Assembly (NCBI GenBank): GCA_023374045.1
Contig: CM041776.1
Location: forward strand, 479,497,375 to 479,561,374
DNA length: 64,000 bases
Direction of reading: 5' to 3'
Origin: Limonium bicolor
Lineage: Eukaryota > Streptophyta > Magnoliopsida > Caryophyllales > Plumbaginaceae
Every line of letters begins with the position of its first letter. The first letter of the stretch is position 1. The position numbers and the translations under genes are program-made. The notes beneath the pieces were generated by a model. That model did no database searches, was not told the DNA's origin, and saw only the letters and a list, made by a program, of their open reading frames with translations. Of this stretch, positions 54,952-64,000 are shown one piece after another.

Positions 54952-56298
54952 AAACTTGAGTAAGTTTTTCTCAAACTTGGTCAAGGAAGACTGAACTCCA
55001 TTCAAAATTGTCGGGACTTCTCCACTCCTTTCAAAACCTTCAAGAGATTCATTCACAAGCCATTAGGACTACTCTACTCCACACTTAGAGTGTGTTTGAG
55101 AGGATAGTTAGGATGAGAGTTCAGAGATTGAGAGTGGCTTTGAGTGCCATATGTGTGCTTCACCATTTGCATGCTTCACTTTTATGTGTTTATTGTTGTG
55201 TGTTTACTGTCTTATGTTTACTGCTCTTCATGCATGACATAATATTTATTGCTTATTTATGCTTTTGTAAATGGGGCCTTCCTAGAAGGAGTCAACCCAT
55301 TGTTGCATCGGATAGCATAGGACATGCATTCCTCTGTGTCACCCGATTTGTCCACGAGTCACGGGATCCCAACCGGTCCACGGTTGATTCCCCATGAGTT
55401 GGGTCCTTCCTAGAAGGAGTTAACCCACGAGGTAACATGGTCCAAGACCTACGCCTTGAAGCTCATGATCCAAACATATCCTCCATTACCCGAGTCTAAG
55501 CCAGCATATAGTGAGCCATGAGCCTTCAGTGTCCAGCTGCCTGGTCCAGTGTCTAGGACGGGTTTTATGGGTAGTCACCCCCTTGTATGCCGTCTGTCTG
55601 ACCACCCTTTGCCTTACCCTGAAGATTATATGGGCTCAGTTCTCCATGATTTCGTTGCACCACGGGTGTCTCTAAAGCCCAATGTCACGCTACACGTCCA
55701 TAGAGGATCTCGTATTTACCGGATACCCATACATGGCACAACGTAGTCAGTGAATAATTTGGACTTTAGACACACCTGACCGTGCAGATGATGGGAGACC
55801 TGTTCCCATGCAGTGCTTCCCCAAGTTTTCCAAAAGTGAGTATGTTGTGATAATCACCGGCCGTGACTCGTGTGGCTAGTCTGGAAGGTGATTATCCCAA
55901 TCATTCGCACTCAGCTCCACATCAAAACATAGCCACGATTTACTATACGCAGTACATGTGTGCAAACCTTTTTCTCGAACCAGTCTGTTTTTAAAACGTT
56001 CGGAATTCTCACTTGTGTCAAAACTGTTTTACTCGCTACCATTCAAGAGTTTTGAAACCGAAACTCCTTTACTTCAAAATCAAAACCGATATTCAAAACC
56101 TTTTCGAAAACCGATTTTAGCAAAACCACTTTCAAAATGACTTTTCAAACCCTCTCTCAAAATTAGTTCTCAAAACTAATTTCCATTTCCAAGGATAAAC
56201 GGGTCGTACTAGTAATTGCTTAATCGTTCCCCCGACTCTTACTTATCATATTCTCTCCCTTTCTTTTCCATTTTATTTCCTCTTTTTTGCAGGACAAA
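54952..56298 (+). other. Untranslated leader between primer site and ORF1
   Basis: There is no convincing coding in this 1.35 kb. GGG(T)CCTTCCTAGAAGGAGT followed by AACCCA occurs twice (about 55276 and 55405). The leader ends with a strong 3' splice-site pattern, CTCTTTTTTGCAG (56280-56292), seven bases before the ORF1 start codon, suggesting that a spliced RNA may place ORF1 near the cap. Confidence 0.6.
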
Positions 56299-57648
56299 AT
56301 GATGAACAGACTAGTGCCAGTGCCTGGAGAGAAGAAGTGCCCTAGGAAAGTGAACAGAAGCAGGGCAGAGGAAAGACCCAGTGAAGGACAAGCTCCAATG
56401 ACCCCCTACCAAGTGGAGCGTCACCAGGAGTCGACCTTTGCCAAGGAACTCAGGGACTACTGCGCTCAGATGAAAGGCCCTGACGAGCCGCTGCTGGCTG
56501 GACTTGCCAGAATGTGTAGAGTGGCCGTTGACTATGAAGCCTTGTTCGAGTCAGTCACTTATTGGGATTCGACGGACCATCTGTATCGCTTCAACCTCCA
56601 AGAGTTGATTATCTTGCCTGCTGAGATGGATGCACTGCTTAAGATCAAGCCCCATCAAAAGATGCCCACCATCCCCGTTGAGCGATCGCATACTCCGAAG
56701 TTTGCAGCTGATTTTCTGGGGGTAAGGATCGAGGAGGTTGAAAGTTTTGGTAGCATGAGTATACGCCTGCGAGATCTCCTGCAACAATTCTACCAACCAT
56801 ACTATCCCAAAAGCACCAAAAGGCGAGTGCTTGACCTCTGCATCATGGGGCTTTATCTGTTTCGACAAAGAGACTTGAGGATCAACCCACGAGTAATCTA
56901 CCTGCTGAAGGCCTTAGAAGAAGGAAAAAGTATCGGGACGGTGGTCGTGGCCGAGATGGTGAGAGCTTTGGACCGCTGGAAGGAGTCCAGAGCCTTGGAA
57001 ACCTTTTTCTTAGGAAGTCCGCTCCTTCTCCAAATATGGTTGTTTGATCACCTTGGGCTGATGAAGAAGGTGGAGGTGTATAAAGTGGTGAATATAGATA
57101 CTTTCCCGACTGCCCGGAAGCGAGCACAAAAGCCTGAAGCAGGATGGAGAGCTTACTTTATGGACCGTTGTTATGATTGGCAGATTAATTGGATTTTGCG
57201 TGACTGGGATGTTCAAGGGGGAACTGTTCAATCAGCTCATCAGGAGGATGGGCTGACATTGCTAGGCCTAGAAAGGTTTATCACTATCTTTCCCTTCAGA
57301 GCGATGCGCCAATTCGGTCGAGAGCAGACCGTACCCGGAGCCAGAAGCAATGTCTCGGTAGATCGTCGGTACACAGATAGTAGCATCAACTACATTGCTG
57401 GGGTTTATAACTCCGGAATGAAGTGGGCCATCTTCAAGATTAAGTACTTTGGTTTGAGCACAGAGTATCAAACATGGTTGACTATGCGCGTCGATCGGAT
57501 GATAAAAAGTGCTTATGACCCGCACCACTCAGCAGTCACCCAAGATCCACGACTGCCGATTGTGGAGGACCTGCAACCGATTCCCACTACCCGTCAGGAA
57601 AGAAAGAGGGAGAAAGAGGAGTGCAAGCGGCAGAAGACTATCGGTTGA
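56299..57648 (+). CDS. Ogre ORF1 protein, function unknown
   Basis: This is an intact 449-aa frame from ATG 56299 (a second ATG follows at once) to TGA 57646-57648. Its position upstream of gag in an element with this primer site identifies it as the extra ORF1 of Ogre elements. The protein is mixed alpha-helical in look, with a basic N-terminus (KKCPRKVNRSRAEER) and a Lys/Arg/Glu-rich C-terminal tail (TTRQERKREKEECKRQK) that may be a nuclear signal. The middle (LETFFLGSPLLLQIWLFDHL) recalls the plant mobile domain/DUF7745 type, which I offer only as a possible relation. No catalytic motif is evident. It is the only long protein of this element without a stop or shift. Confidence 0.8.
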   Translation: MMNRLVPVPGEKKCPRKVNRSRAEERPSEGQAPMTPYQVERHQESTFAKELRDYCAQMKGPDEPLLAGLARMCRVAVDYEALFESVTYWDSTDHLYRFNLQELIILPAEMDALLKIKPHQKMPTIPVERSHTPKFAADFLGVRIEEVESFGSMSIRLRDLLQQFYQPYYPKSTKRRVLDLCIMGLYLFRQRDLRINPRVIYLLKALEEGKSIGTVVVAEMVRALDRWKESRALETFFLGSPLLLQIWLFDHLGLMKKVEVYKVVNIDTFPTARKRAQKPEAGWRAYFMDRCYDWQINWILRDWDVQGGTVQSAHQEDGLTLLGLERFITIFPFRAMRQFGREQTVPGARSNVSVDRRYTDSSINYIAGVYNSGMKWAIFKIKYFGLSTEYQTWLTMRVDRMIKSAYDPHHSAVTQDPRLPIVEDLQPIPTTRQERKREKEECKRQKTIG

Positions 57649-58227
57649 TCTCCTATGCTATCACCCGTTACTAGTAAAAGTTCCCCTCTTTTAAATTTGG
57701 ATGTAACTCCCCTTCCCCCTTATTATGGAGTTCGGCTATGTAATCAAAATTTGACTATTCGGATGTAATTTTCCCCTCTTTTGAATTTGGATGTAACTCC
57801 CCTTCCCTCTTATCGTGGAGTTCGGCTATGTAATATTATCTAACATTATGTTTCCCCCTATGAACTCGGATGTAACCCCTATTTTCCCCAATGTATGCAA
57901 TTACGATTGCGCAATGAAATAGTACGGCGTTTATTCTTGGAAATGGAAACCGGCTTGTGCTCCTTTTCCGCTTTATCATTTTACAAAAGGTTTTAATCGA
58001 GGGAATACGCCGTTTCATAAAAATCAGGGACGACCTCCTTTTCTGCTTTATCTTTTTATGAAAAAGATTTACGCTCATACTGACATCGTCCACGCATTCC
58101 ATATTCCCTGGTATCGCAGAAACCAACCAGAGCAGAACAGAGTTTTACCAACATTACTCGACTGTGTAAAAGAGACTCCCGAGGCAGACTGGCCAGTGAC
58201 ACTACAACTGAAACCTCATCAGAAACA
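57649..58227 (+). repeat. Spacer between ORF1 and gag with a 90-bp duplication
   Basis: A block with TCCCCTCTTTT(A/G)AATTTGG, GATGTAACTCCCCTTCC and GGAGTTCGGCTATGTAAT lies at 57682 and again at 57772. The rest is non-coding, with two similar T-rich stretches near 57955-58060 (CTTTATC(A/T)TTTTA). Either could be part of an intron separating ORF1 and gag transcripts. Confidence 0.7.
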
Positions 58228-60917
58228 ATGGATCAAACTATGATGAATCCCACTGCTCCAGAAAACACCACAGTCGCCTCAGCTGCCGAGGCAAGTGCAA
58301 GCAGCCATAGGGCCAGTAGCAGTGCTAGAGACATTCCTGATCCAAATGTCCTGTATCGCATGCTAGAGACGTTGCTCAAAAATGAAAAATCGATGAGGCA
58401 GACAATTGAACGATTAGAGGAACAGTTGCGCAGAGAAAGAATGAGTAAGGGGAAGGATCCGTACTTTACGGACGCTGAAGAGGATTACGTTGACGAAACA
58501 CCCAAGCTCACATTTACCCAACACCCCATGTTCAATACCACGTCACAACCAAACAATGAACACACCACCATTCCCCCCACAACCTTTCAAATGGCTGACT
58601 TACTTTCTGGGGTACCCATGCCACCACCAATCTGACCACAACCACAACTGTTCCAACCACTTTCCCAAAATTACCACCATTTCTACCAACTGGGACTGTC
58701 CCTCAAATTGCTAACATGAACCGGTCTAGACCACCTGAGATTTTCTACCCGAATTCACCTATCCCTGATCCGATCCAGATGAGACAATATCAGTACACCG
58801 CTCCAGACACTGTCCGTTTCGAAGAAGCTATTCCCCACACTCAGCTACTGCCACACCCATCAAGTCACCTAATCCATGGGTATCAACAACCTCAAACTCA
58901 ACCCCTTCCTACTGAAAACCCCCCATCTAACATGGAGGACTGGAAGAAGTCTGTGAAAGAAGAGCTGCTGGCTGAAGTGCGGCTAGGGGAACGAGCCAAG
59001 ATGCTTGGCTTCCGCTATTTTAGCATGAAGCCGAGCTCTAAGCTTCCGGAAAATTTAAAACTCCCTGAAATCTCGAAATATGCTGGGAAAGGAGACCCCA
59101 GACATCACCTTTCTCAGTTTGATCGGGTAATGACAATGCATGGGTTGAACGATGAGATGAAAATTATATGCTTCCCTAGCTATCTAGAAGGATCTGCACA
59201 AGCATGGGTTTCAAGGCTAGATCTCTCTGGGAAAAAATTGGAGGAAGTTTATCAGGCCTTCGTCGAGCAGTACAGCTACAATGCCCATCTAGGGGTCACC
59301 CGCAGAGACCTCGAGACCATGAGGCAGAGAAATAATGAGACAGTCATGGAATTCATCAATCGCTGGAGGGAGGTGGCCGGCCAAATGCTTGATCGCCCTA
59401 CCGAAGATGAGCAGATAAGAATAATCATCTCATGTCTGGAGGGTCCATACTCAGATCATCTAAAATCCCTCGGGATTTGTGACTTCAAACATCTGAAAGC
59501 TGCTGCTTCGGCTGCCGAAGAGTTAGCACTGGCAGGAAGATTAAAAGGGTTGAATCTCCCTGGATCAGGACCCAGAACTTCATACCATCAGAACCGCCAG
59601 AACCATGATAGCAACAACAATCACAACAACAATGGTAATAACAACAATGACAACAACAAGACTGTCTCAACACCTCCAGTGAATCAGGTGCAACCTAGAA
59701 CCCTCACCGACTACCAACCCCCCACACCTCCAGTGTATCAGGCACAATCCTCCGGAACAACTCAGAACTATCGGGCGATGCCTCCTCCCCGTGATTTTCA
59801 AACCCGACCCCAGCGACAATACTCAACATTGGGGATGCCGTTGAATAAGGCGTACAAAAAGTTGAAAGAGAGTGGTTTCCTTCTGAAGCACCCAAATCCC
59901 AAACCAGGAATCACCCAACTTGGGCCCGATACGAAAAGCTTCTGTGAATACCATCTGATGAAGGGGCACAGTACGGAAAACTGTAGAGCGTTGCGTCATG
60001 CTGTACAAGATCTAATTGATGCAGGGGAGGTACAATTCCCCAACGCCAATCCAAGTACCCAAAATAATTCAATCCCCCAGCATGTAAATATGATAAAGTT
60101 CAGAGAAAGAGAAGGAAGTCTGCCAGACCTTCACAAGATTGTGAAAGTTGACAACATTGCGAGTCCAACAGAGGTGACCCAACGGAATCCCTCCCCATTT
60201 GTCATACCCGCACCGCTATTAGAAACCTTCAAGGTTCCCCGTCCGGAGATTCAATTCGATATACCCTCCTTGATGAGGGAGTATTTGAATGAGAAAAACA
60301 GGGCTCAAAACACTGTCAACAAATTAAAGTATCAAAGGAAAGTGCCAATCTTCTTCCGATATTGCATGGGTCGACCGATAGAAAGGAATTTGGAAACTTT
60401 GCTGGTATTAACTTCTGAGGCAGAGGGCCTCTACAAAAAAATGAAGGCACTAGAAGTTGTTGAGGCTTGGTGCCGCCAAAGGGTCCTTGAGAAGCAAAGA
60501 AAGAGAAACACCGTCATGTGCAACGTGATTATGATCACCGATGAAGATGAAAATCCACCAGCTATGACCTCCGTTAAAGTACCATTTCTGATAGCAGATG
60601 AGGAAAAACACAATGATGACCTTGAAAAGATCAATCACCTCACCCGCTCAGGAAAACACTATAAGCCGGCCGAGCTTGCTGAAGAGATCGTATCACTACC
60701 CCAGAAAGTCCATGATCCCTTTAGTGAACCGGAAAATAAATTGGCTGGAGAAGAGGAACACAAGAATGCGGTGGCCCGACATCTTAAAATGGATAACAAG
60801 CAAACGGTCAGTGTAGACACCATTGTAGCCCACTTGACCCAAACCCCCGCTGTGGCCATCACCTTCACGGACGAAGAAATCTCATGCCAGTCTGGACGAG
60901 CCCTTACATATCTGTGA
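58228..60917 (+). pseudogene. gag of the Ogre-like element, one frameshift
   Basis: It starts at ATG 58228 (MDQTMMNPTAPENTTV). A Ser/Ala-rich N-terminus leads to a coiled coil (MLETLLKNEKSMRQTIERLE) and an acidic stretch. A one-base shift near 58620 moves coding to the next frame, which runs to 60917. This holds the capsid-like retrotransposon gag domain: LPEISKYAGKGDPRHHLSQF, SYLEGSAQAWVSRLD, FVEQYSYNAHLGVTRRDL and WREVAGQMLDRP. An Asn-rich and Pro-rich linker follows, then a zinc knuckle variant CEYHLMKGHSTENC in the form used by Tat/Ogre elements. Gag would assemble the particle around element RNA. Apart from the one shift it is open for almost 900 codons. Confidence 0.85.
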
Positions 60918-61531
60918 AGGCTGAGGGTTTCAATGTTCCCAGGACACTCATCGATGACGGTGCTGAAGTGAATGTTTGCCCGCTGCGTGTTGCTCGACAC
61001 ATGGGGTATAATGATCTCAAACTTGTGGAGATGACTTTAAGCGCATACGATAATAGCCACAGAAAAGTGTTGGGGATGATCACCCTGCCGATCCAAATCG
61101 AGGATGTCTCCTTCTCTGTCGAAGTGATGGTCATCGATATCTCTTCCACCTTCAACTTGTTGTTGGGCCGGAATTTCATTGACCAAATTAAGGGTGTGCC
61201 CTCAGTGATCCACCAAAAACTCAAATTTAAGCATGGAGGACGGATTGTGGAAGTGATAGGAGAGGCAAAGACTGAATCTCAACTGTTTGAGATCAAAACA
61301 CCAGGTCGACAAGAGCTAACCCTTGGCGGGTTCACAGTGGCAAAACCGGCGCAACAGGGGAATGGGTTAGGAAAGGAGCTGCAGGGCGTGGTAGAGCCAC
61401 TAGTGCCACATGCTGGAGGTCGAGGAACAGGCTTAGGATTCGCAGAGGCGCCAGGTACGATATTAACAGACTCACATGTAACTTCCGTAGACCTTTCCTT
61501 ATCAGTTTATCTAGAACCTACATATCTGTGA
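60884..61531 (+). pseudogene. Aspartic protease and G-patch-like segment of the Ogre-like element
   Basis: After a frame change near 60890 the sequence continues PYISVKAEGFNVPRTLIDDG. The active-site block reads LIDDGAEVNVCP, where this lineage usually has Asp-Asn-Gly or Asp-Ser-Gly; the Asp-Asp-Gly form is unusual and activity is uncertain. The flap and second-half blocks VEVMVIDISSTFNLLLGRNF and IHQKLKF are intact. Next comes GNGLGKELQGVVEPLVPHA, then GRGTGLGF, resembling a G-patch, an RNA-binding glycine motif found after some retroelement proteases. A stop lies at 61529-61531. The protease would mature gag-pol inside particles. Confidence 0.78.
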
Positions 61532-62123
61532 ATTGTGATGAGCAGAGAGTGGTTCAGCCTCGAGAGCATCTAGAGACAATGGAGTGGGAGAGCTGGTGGA
61601 CCACCTTATTCTCCCTCAAATCATGCCTTAAGGACCATGACGACAAGGAATGCGACCAAGGAATGCCCGAAGGAGTAGCGGAGAGCAGAGTCACGATCGA
61701 ATCAGTCATCAAGGACCCCGCACCCTCGGTGGATGGTCGTGGAGCATGTCTTGTCGTCTACCACAAGAAAGAGGAGCCGATTCTGCAGGAGCCTTACATA
61801 GTTAGTCTAGCTAGCAGTAGTGATGATAGTAATGGTGGTAGCAATAGCGATAGTATCAGTGATGGTAGCAATGGCAGTTGTATGAAGACATCGACAATAT
61901 AAACAGAATCGAAATAGGAGAAGGATCGTCACCATCTATTTTCACTTGTAAAGATGGTGGCAATTTTCTGCAATCACCGACTTATCCAACTCCTCGTATA
62001 AATGAAATTTCAGTTTATTCAGAAAATTCGTCTCCTTTGTCGCTTGATTCATTGCAACTTATGAGGCCGAAGAAGAGGAATATGATGAAGAAAACATGCT
62101 TCCTACAGAACAATACTCCACCA
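61532..62123 (+). pseudogene. Linker between protease and deleted RT
   Basis: Open but poorly conserved frames: one with Ser/Asp/Asn-rich repeats (SLASSSDDSNGGSNSDSISD, about 61800-61885), another with an acidic block (EAEEEEYDEENMLP, about 62055-62105) like the stretch ahead of RT in Tat elements. RT itself never begins. The deletion junction lies at about 62110-62124. Codon-size simple repeats (GATAGTAATGGTGGTAGC) show slippage in the Ser-rich part. Confidence 0.6.
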
Positions 62124-62328
62124 CACCCGGATATCCAAGTAGGGGATTTCATTCTGAAAGAGTTGAGAAAAGATATGCCAGACCCACGAGGGAAATTCAG
62201 GCCGAACTGGGTGGGCCCTTATCTGGTGAAAGAGATAACCCTTCATGGTGTAGTATTACTGACAAATTTGGACGAAGAAATTCCAAAGCCTTGTCAATCT
62301 TGACCGGCTGAAACGACATTATGTCTGA
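62124..62328 (+). pseudogene. Integrase C-terminal tail of the Ogre-like element
   Basis: The frame reads HPDIQVGDFILKELRKDMPD and PRGKFRPNWVGPYLVKEI, the conserved C-terminal tail of gypsy integrases. A one-base shift near 62295 separates it from NLDRLKRHYV and the stop at 62326-62328, the usual end of pol in this lineage. The catalytic DDE core is absent. This proves that pol was present in the ancestor and was lost by internal deletion. Confidence 0.85.
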
Positions 62329-64000
62329 ACCGTCATAAAAATAAAAAAAAAAACCACACGCATCCACTCAAAAATCCAAAAAATGCATCCACAAAAATGC
62401 ATCAAAAAAAAACGCATCCATACAAAATATCCAAAAAAAAGCATCCACACAAAAGTTATCATTATCATCGCATTAGGTTTAGTTAATTGCATTTGCATTG
62501 CATATCCCTAGTGTCGAGGTATCGATCTTTAATTCAGGAAAGTCACATAAGTCATCAAAGGCCGCGAACTCTTGTCATTTTCCCTGAAGAGGTCTTGAAA
62601 GGATCCCTAACCTCCGTGAGAGTTGAGTGCATGAGAGAACACAGAGCGTGCAAAACCCAGAGCGCTTGATGCATTTAAATTTCAAACACCATGTGAGGAT
62701 CCCCTTCACGGAACTAAATATTGATGAGAAGCGCGTTACCATTCATGTCAAATTTGGGAATAGTAGAGGAAGCAATTATTTGTCGATAGGGATGACGAGG
62801 CATCTAGGATCAAAAAAAAACCTCCACTTGGCCAGAAGCCCTTTTGACCCTAAAAAATGATCCCTTAGTGAGCCCCGCTGAGCCTTTCATTGAAAATCTT
62901 TTCGGAAATAGCTCCACAACATGCCACCCCACATCACACAATGACCCGCCCCTGCAAAAGAGGATAAAAAGAGCCGGAGCCATGGTCTCTCCCCCACAAT
63001 AAAGCATGAAAGAAAGCTTGAAAGAGAAATACCCAAAGAAGATGAAAATGAAAGAAACGAAACACAAAAAAACTCAAAAAGTAAAGAGAGGAAGCGAAAG
63101 CCTTATGTCACGCGAAACAGTCACTCTCGAGGAATAGAGAAGAACGAAGGTGTCAAACACAAAAAGTGCAAATAAACTACTCAAGGAAAGTAGTAAATCA
63201 AAATGGAAACACATCATGGTCCGCACAAATGCGAAAGAAGTCCGAAACCATTCCACCCATGGCAAAGGCAAAGCACATCCTAATTTGCACAAATGCTCCA
63301 CAACTCCCAAACAAGTCCTCCTGTCCCATGCGACATACTTAAAGCCCTGCAGCCCTGTTATAACTCAATGAAAGACCTCTGACCTAGAGACGAGGATTGA
63401 TTGATTCGAAGAGTACCAAATTTGAAATATGAACGGCAGCAACACGTCATTTCTTGACAATGCAATCGTGCACAAACGAGTGTCAGAGAAATCAGGAAGA
63501 AAGAGAAAAAACGAGTGCTTATCACCTCGATCAAAGAAAGCCTAACTGACCTTAAGAAAGGAAACGGAAAGGTATAAGAGATTCCGAGAGACCTCTTTCG
63601 GGAAGATTTTTCAAGAAAGAAGTGGCTTAGAAATGACTAATCTGACTTAACTAGAATTCTTGGTTGAGCTCACCTTGACACGACATCCTCTTTGCATACA
63701 ATCATACCCAATTCAAAAAAAAATGCATGTAGAATAGATTTGCATCCATCGGTTCGGACATAATATCCTACACCACAGAAAGAGAAAGATGAGTATGCTC
63801 TTTTAGAAAAGGAAGCCACAGTACAGAGCCTGTCTCCTTCACCAACTGGCACAACCACTCTCAGAAACTGCGCAGCCATCAAAACAAAGGATTAAAAGTC
63901 TTCGGGCGCTGTTCAAAGAAAATGCCCCGCAAGACATCCCTCACCATCAAACTCCTCGCTCGCTAAAATTCATGAACTACGTAAGGTTGATCTCAACAGG
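62329..64000 (+). other. 3' untranslated region of the Ogre-like element
   Basis: There is no convincing coding. The first 130 bp is A-rich with repeated GCATCCA words (62345-62460). The rest is purine-rich on the plus strand (AAAGAAAG runs) but no polypurine tract joined to an LTR start is seen. The hairpin half-motif of the LTR reappears at 63977. The 3' LTR must lie further right. Confidence 0.6.
63977..64000. repeat. Second copy of the LTR hairpin motif, cut by the window edge
   Basis: CTACGTAAGGTTGATCTCAA matches the left half of the motif at 54114-54135 with one base missing in the bulge. The sequence upstream differs from that upstream of the first copy, so this is a shared motif and not simply the start of the 3' LTR. 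Confidence 0.65.

Larger units (their letters stand above)
47981..64000 (+). mobile_element. Ogre/Tat-like gypsy element with 6.95-kb LTR, truncated pol, continues past window
   Basis: The LTR starts TGTAGACACC exactly where homology of A2 to A1 ends, and finishes CCCTCCACA at 54930. The primer site TGGCGACTCTGCTGGGGA follows. ORF1 (56299-57648), gag (58228-60917, one shift), protease (about 60884-61531) and an integrase tail (to 62328) come next, then a 3' untranslated region to the window edge. A long LTR, an arginine-tRNA-type primer site and an ORF upstream of gag are the recognised marks of Ogre elements. RT, RNase H and most of integrase are missing, so it is non-autonomous. The 3' LTR lies outside the window. 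Confidence 0.87.

Noticed and set aside
60884..60917. Programmed ribosomal frameshift between gag and protease of the Ogre-like element
   Set aside because: No slippery heptamer of the X-XXY-YYZ type is visible in the overlap, and another one-base shift occurs in gag itself, so decay or sequencing error is simpler.
63973..64000. TGAACTACGTAAGG as the start of the Ogre 3' LTR (and 54110 as the true 5' LTR start)
   Set aside because: There is no polypurine tract before 63973, and the TGTAGACACC start at 47981 coincides exactly with the loss of A2 homology, which supports a 6.95-kb LTR. The edge of the window leaves some doubt.

Overview
The window is plant nuclear DNA, built almost entirely of nested transposable elements. 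I found no convincing host gene, no cellular rRNA or tRNA gene, and no CRISPR. The plant assignment rests on an L1-type LINE with a terminal RNase H, a Ty3/gypsy chromovirus, a Copia element, a Sirevirus with repeated polypurine tracts, and an Ogre/Tat-type gypsy element with a very long LTR and an extra ORF ahead of gag. Together these suggest a repeat-rich, probably dicot genome; the species cannot be told from this sequence.

Left third (1-16,853): a full-length LINE on the minus strand (707-16,837) is bounded by a 16-bp target-site duplication. Its ORF2 is split by a 4.2-kb non-coding LTR-like element, A1 (2578-12,994). A1 is in turn split by a 6.2-kb chromovirus derivative, B (6467-12,680), which has two near-identical 2.26-kb LTRs and a gaaga duplication but keeps only gag and the integrase tail with chromodomain.

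Middle (16,854-27,994): AT-rich ground holding a Copia reverse transcriptase scrap, a diverged relative of the B LTR (about 19,500-21,655), an inverted-repeat element with internal 265-bp tandem repeats and a hAT-like MITE in one arm (about 23,745-25,430), a second short TIR element, and a 229-bp poly(A) retroposon.

Right half (27,995-64,000): Copia element D (minus strand) was hit twice. Sirevirus C (30,634-43,201, caagg duplication) entered it and then received E (32,331-41,040, atgat duplication), a non-coding LTR element expanded to LTR-internal-LTR-internal-LTR. Separately A2 (44,506-47,980), a second member of the A family, entered D and was then hit by the Ogre-like element (47,981 to beyond the end). 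That element has a 6.95-kb LTR, an arginine-tRNA-type primer site, an intact 449-aa ORF1, a frameshifted gag-protease, and a deletion removing RT, RNase H and the integrase core.

The most unusual signal is shared by unrelated LTR families. A1, A2, B, its relative at 20 kb, and E each carry a cassette of short GC-rich inverted repeats rich in CCGG- or TCCGA-type cores. In A1 and A2, whose flanks align, the cassettes sit at the same place but have different sequences. The Ogre LTR instead holds two tRNA-like Pol III modules, long arrays of TGGGCC and TTGACC motifs, and a two-part hairpin whose first half recurs at the window end. Many single-base indels in the repeats could be decay or residual assembly error.
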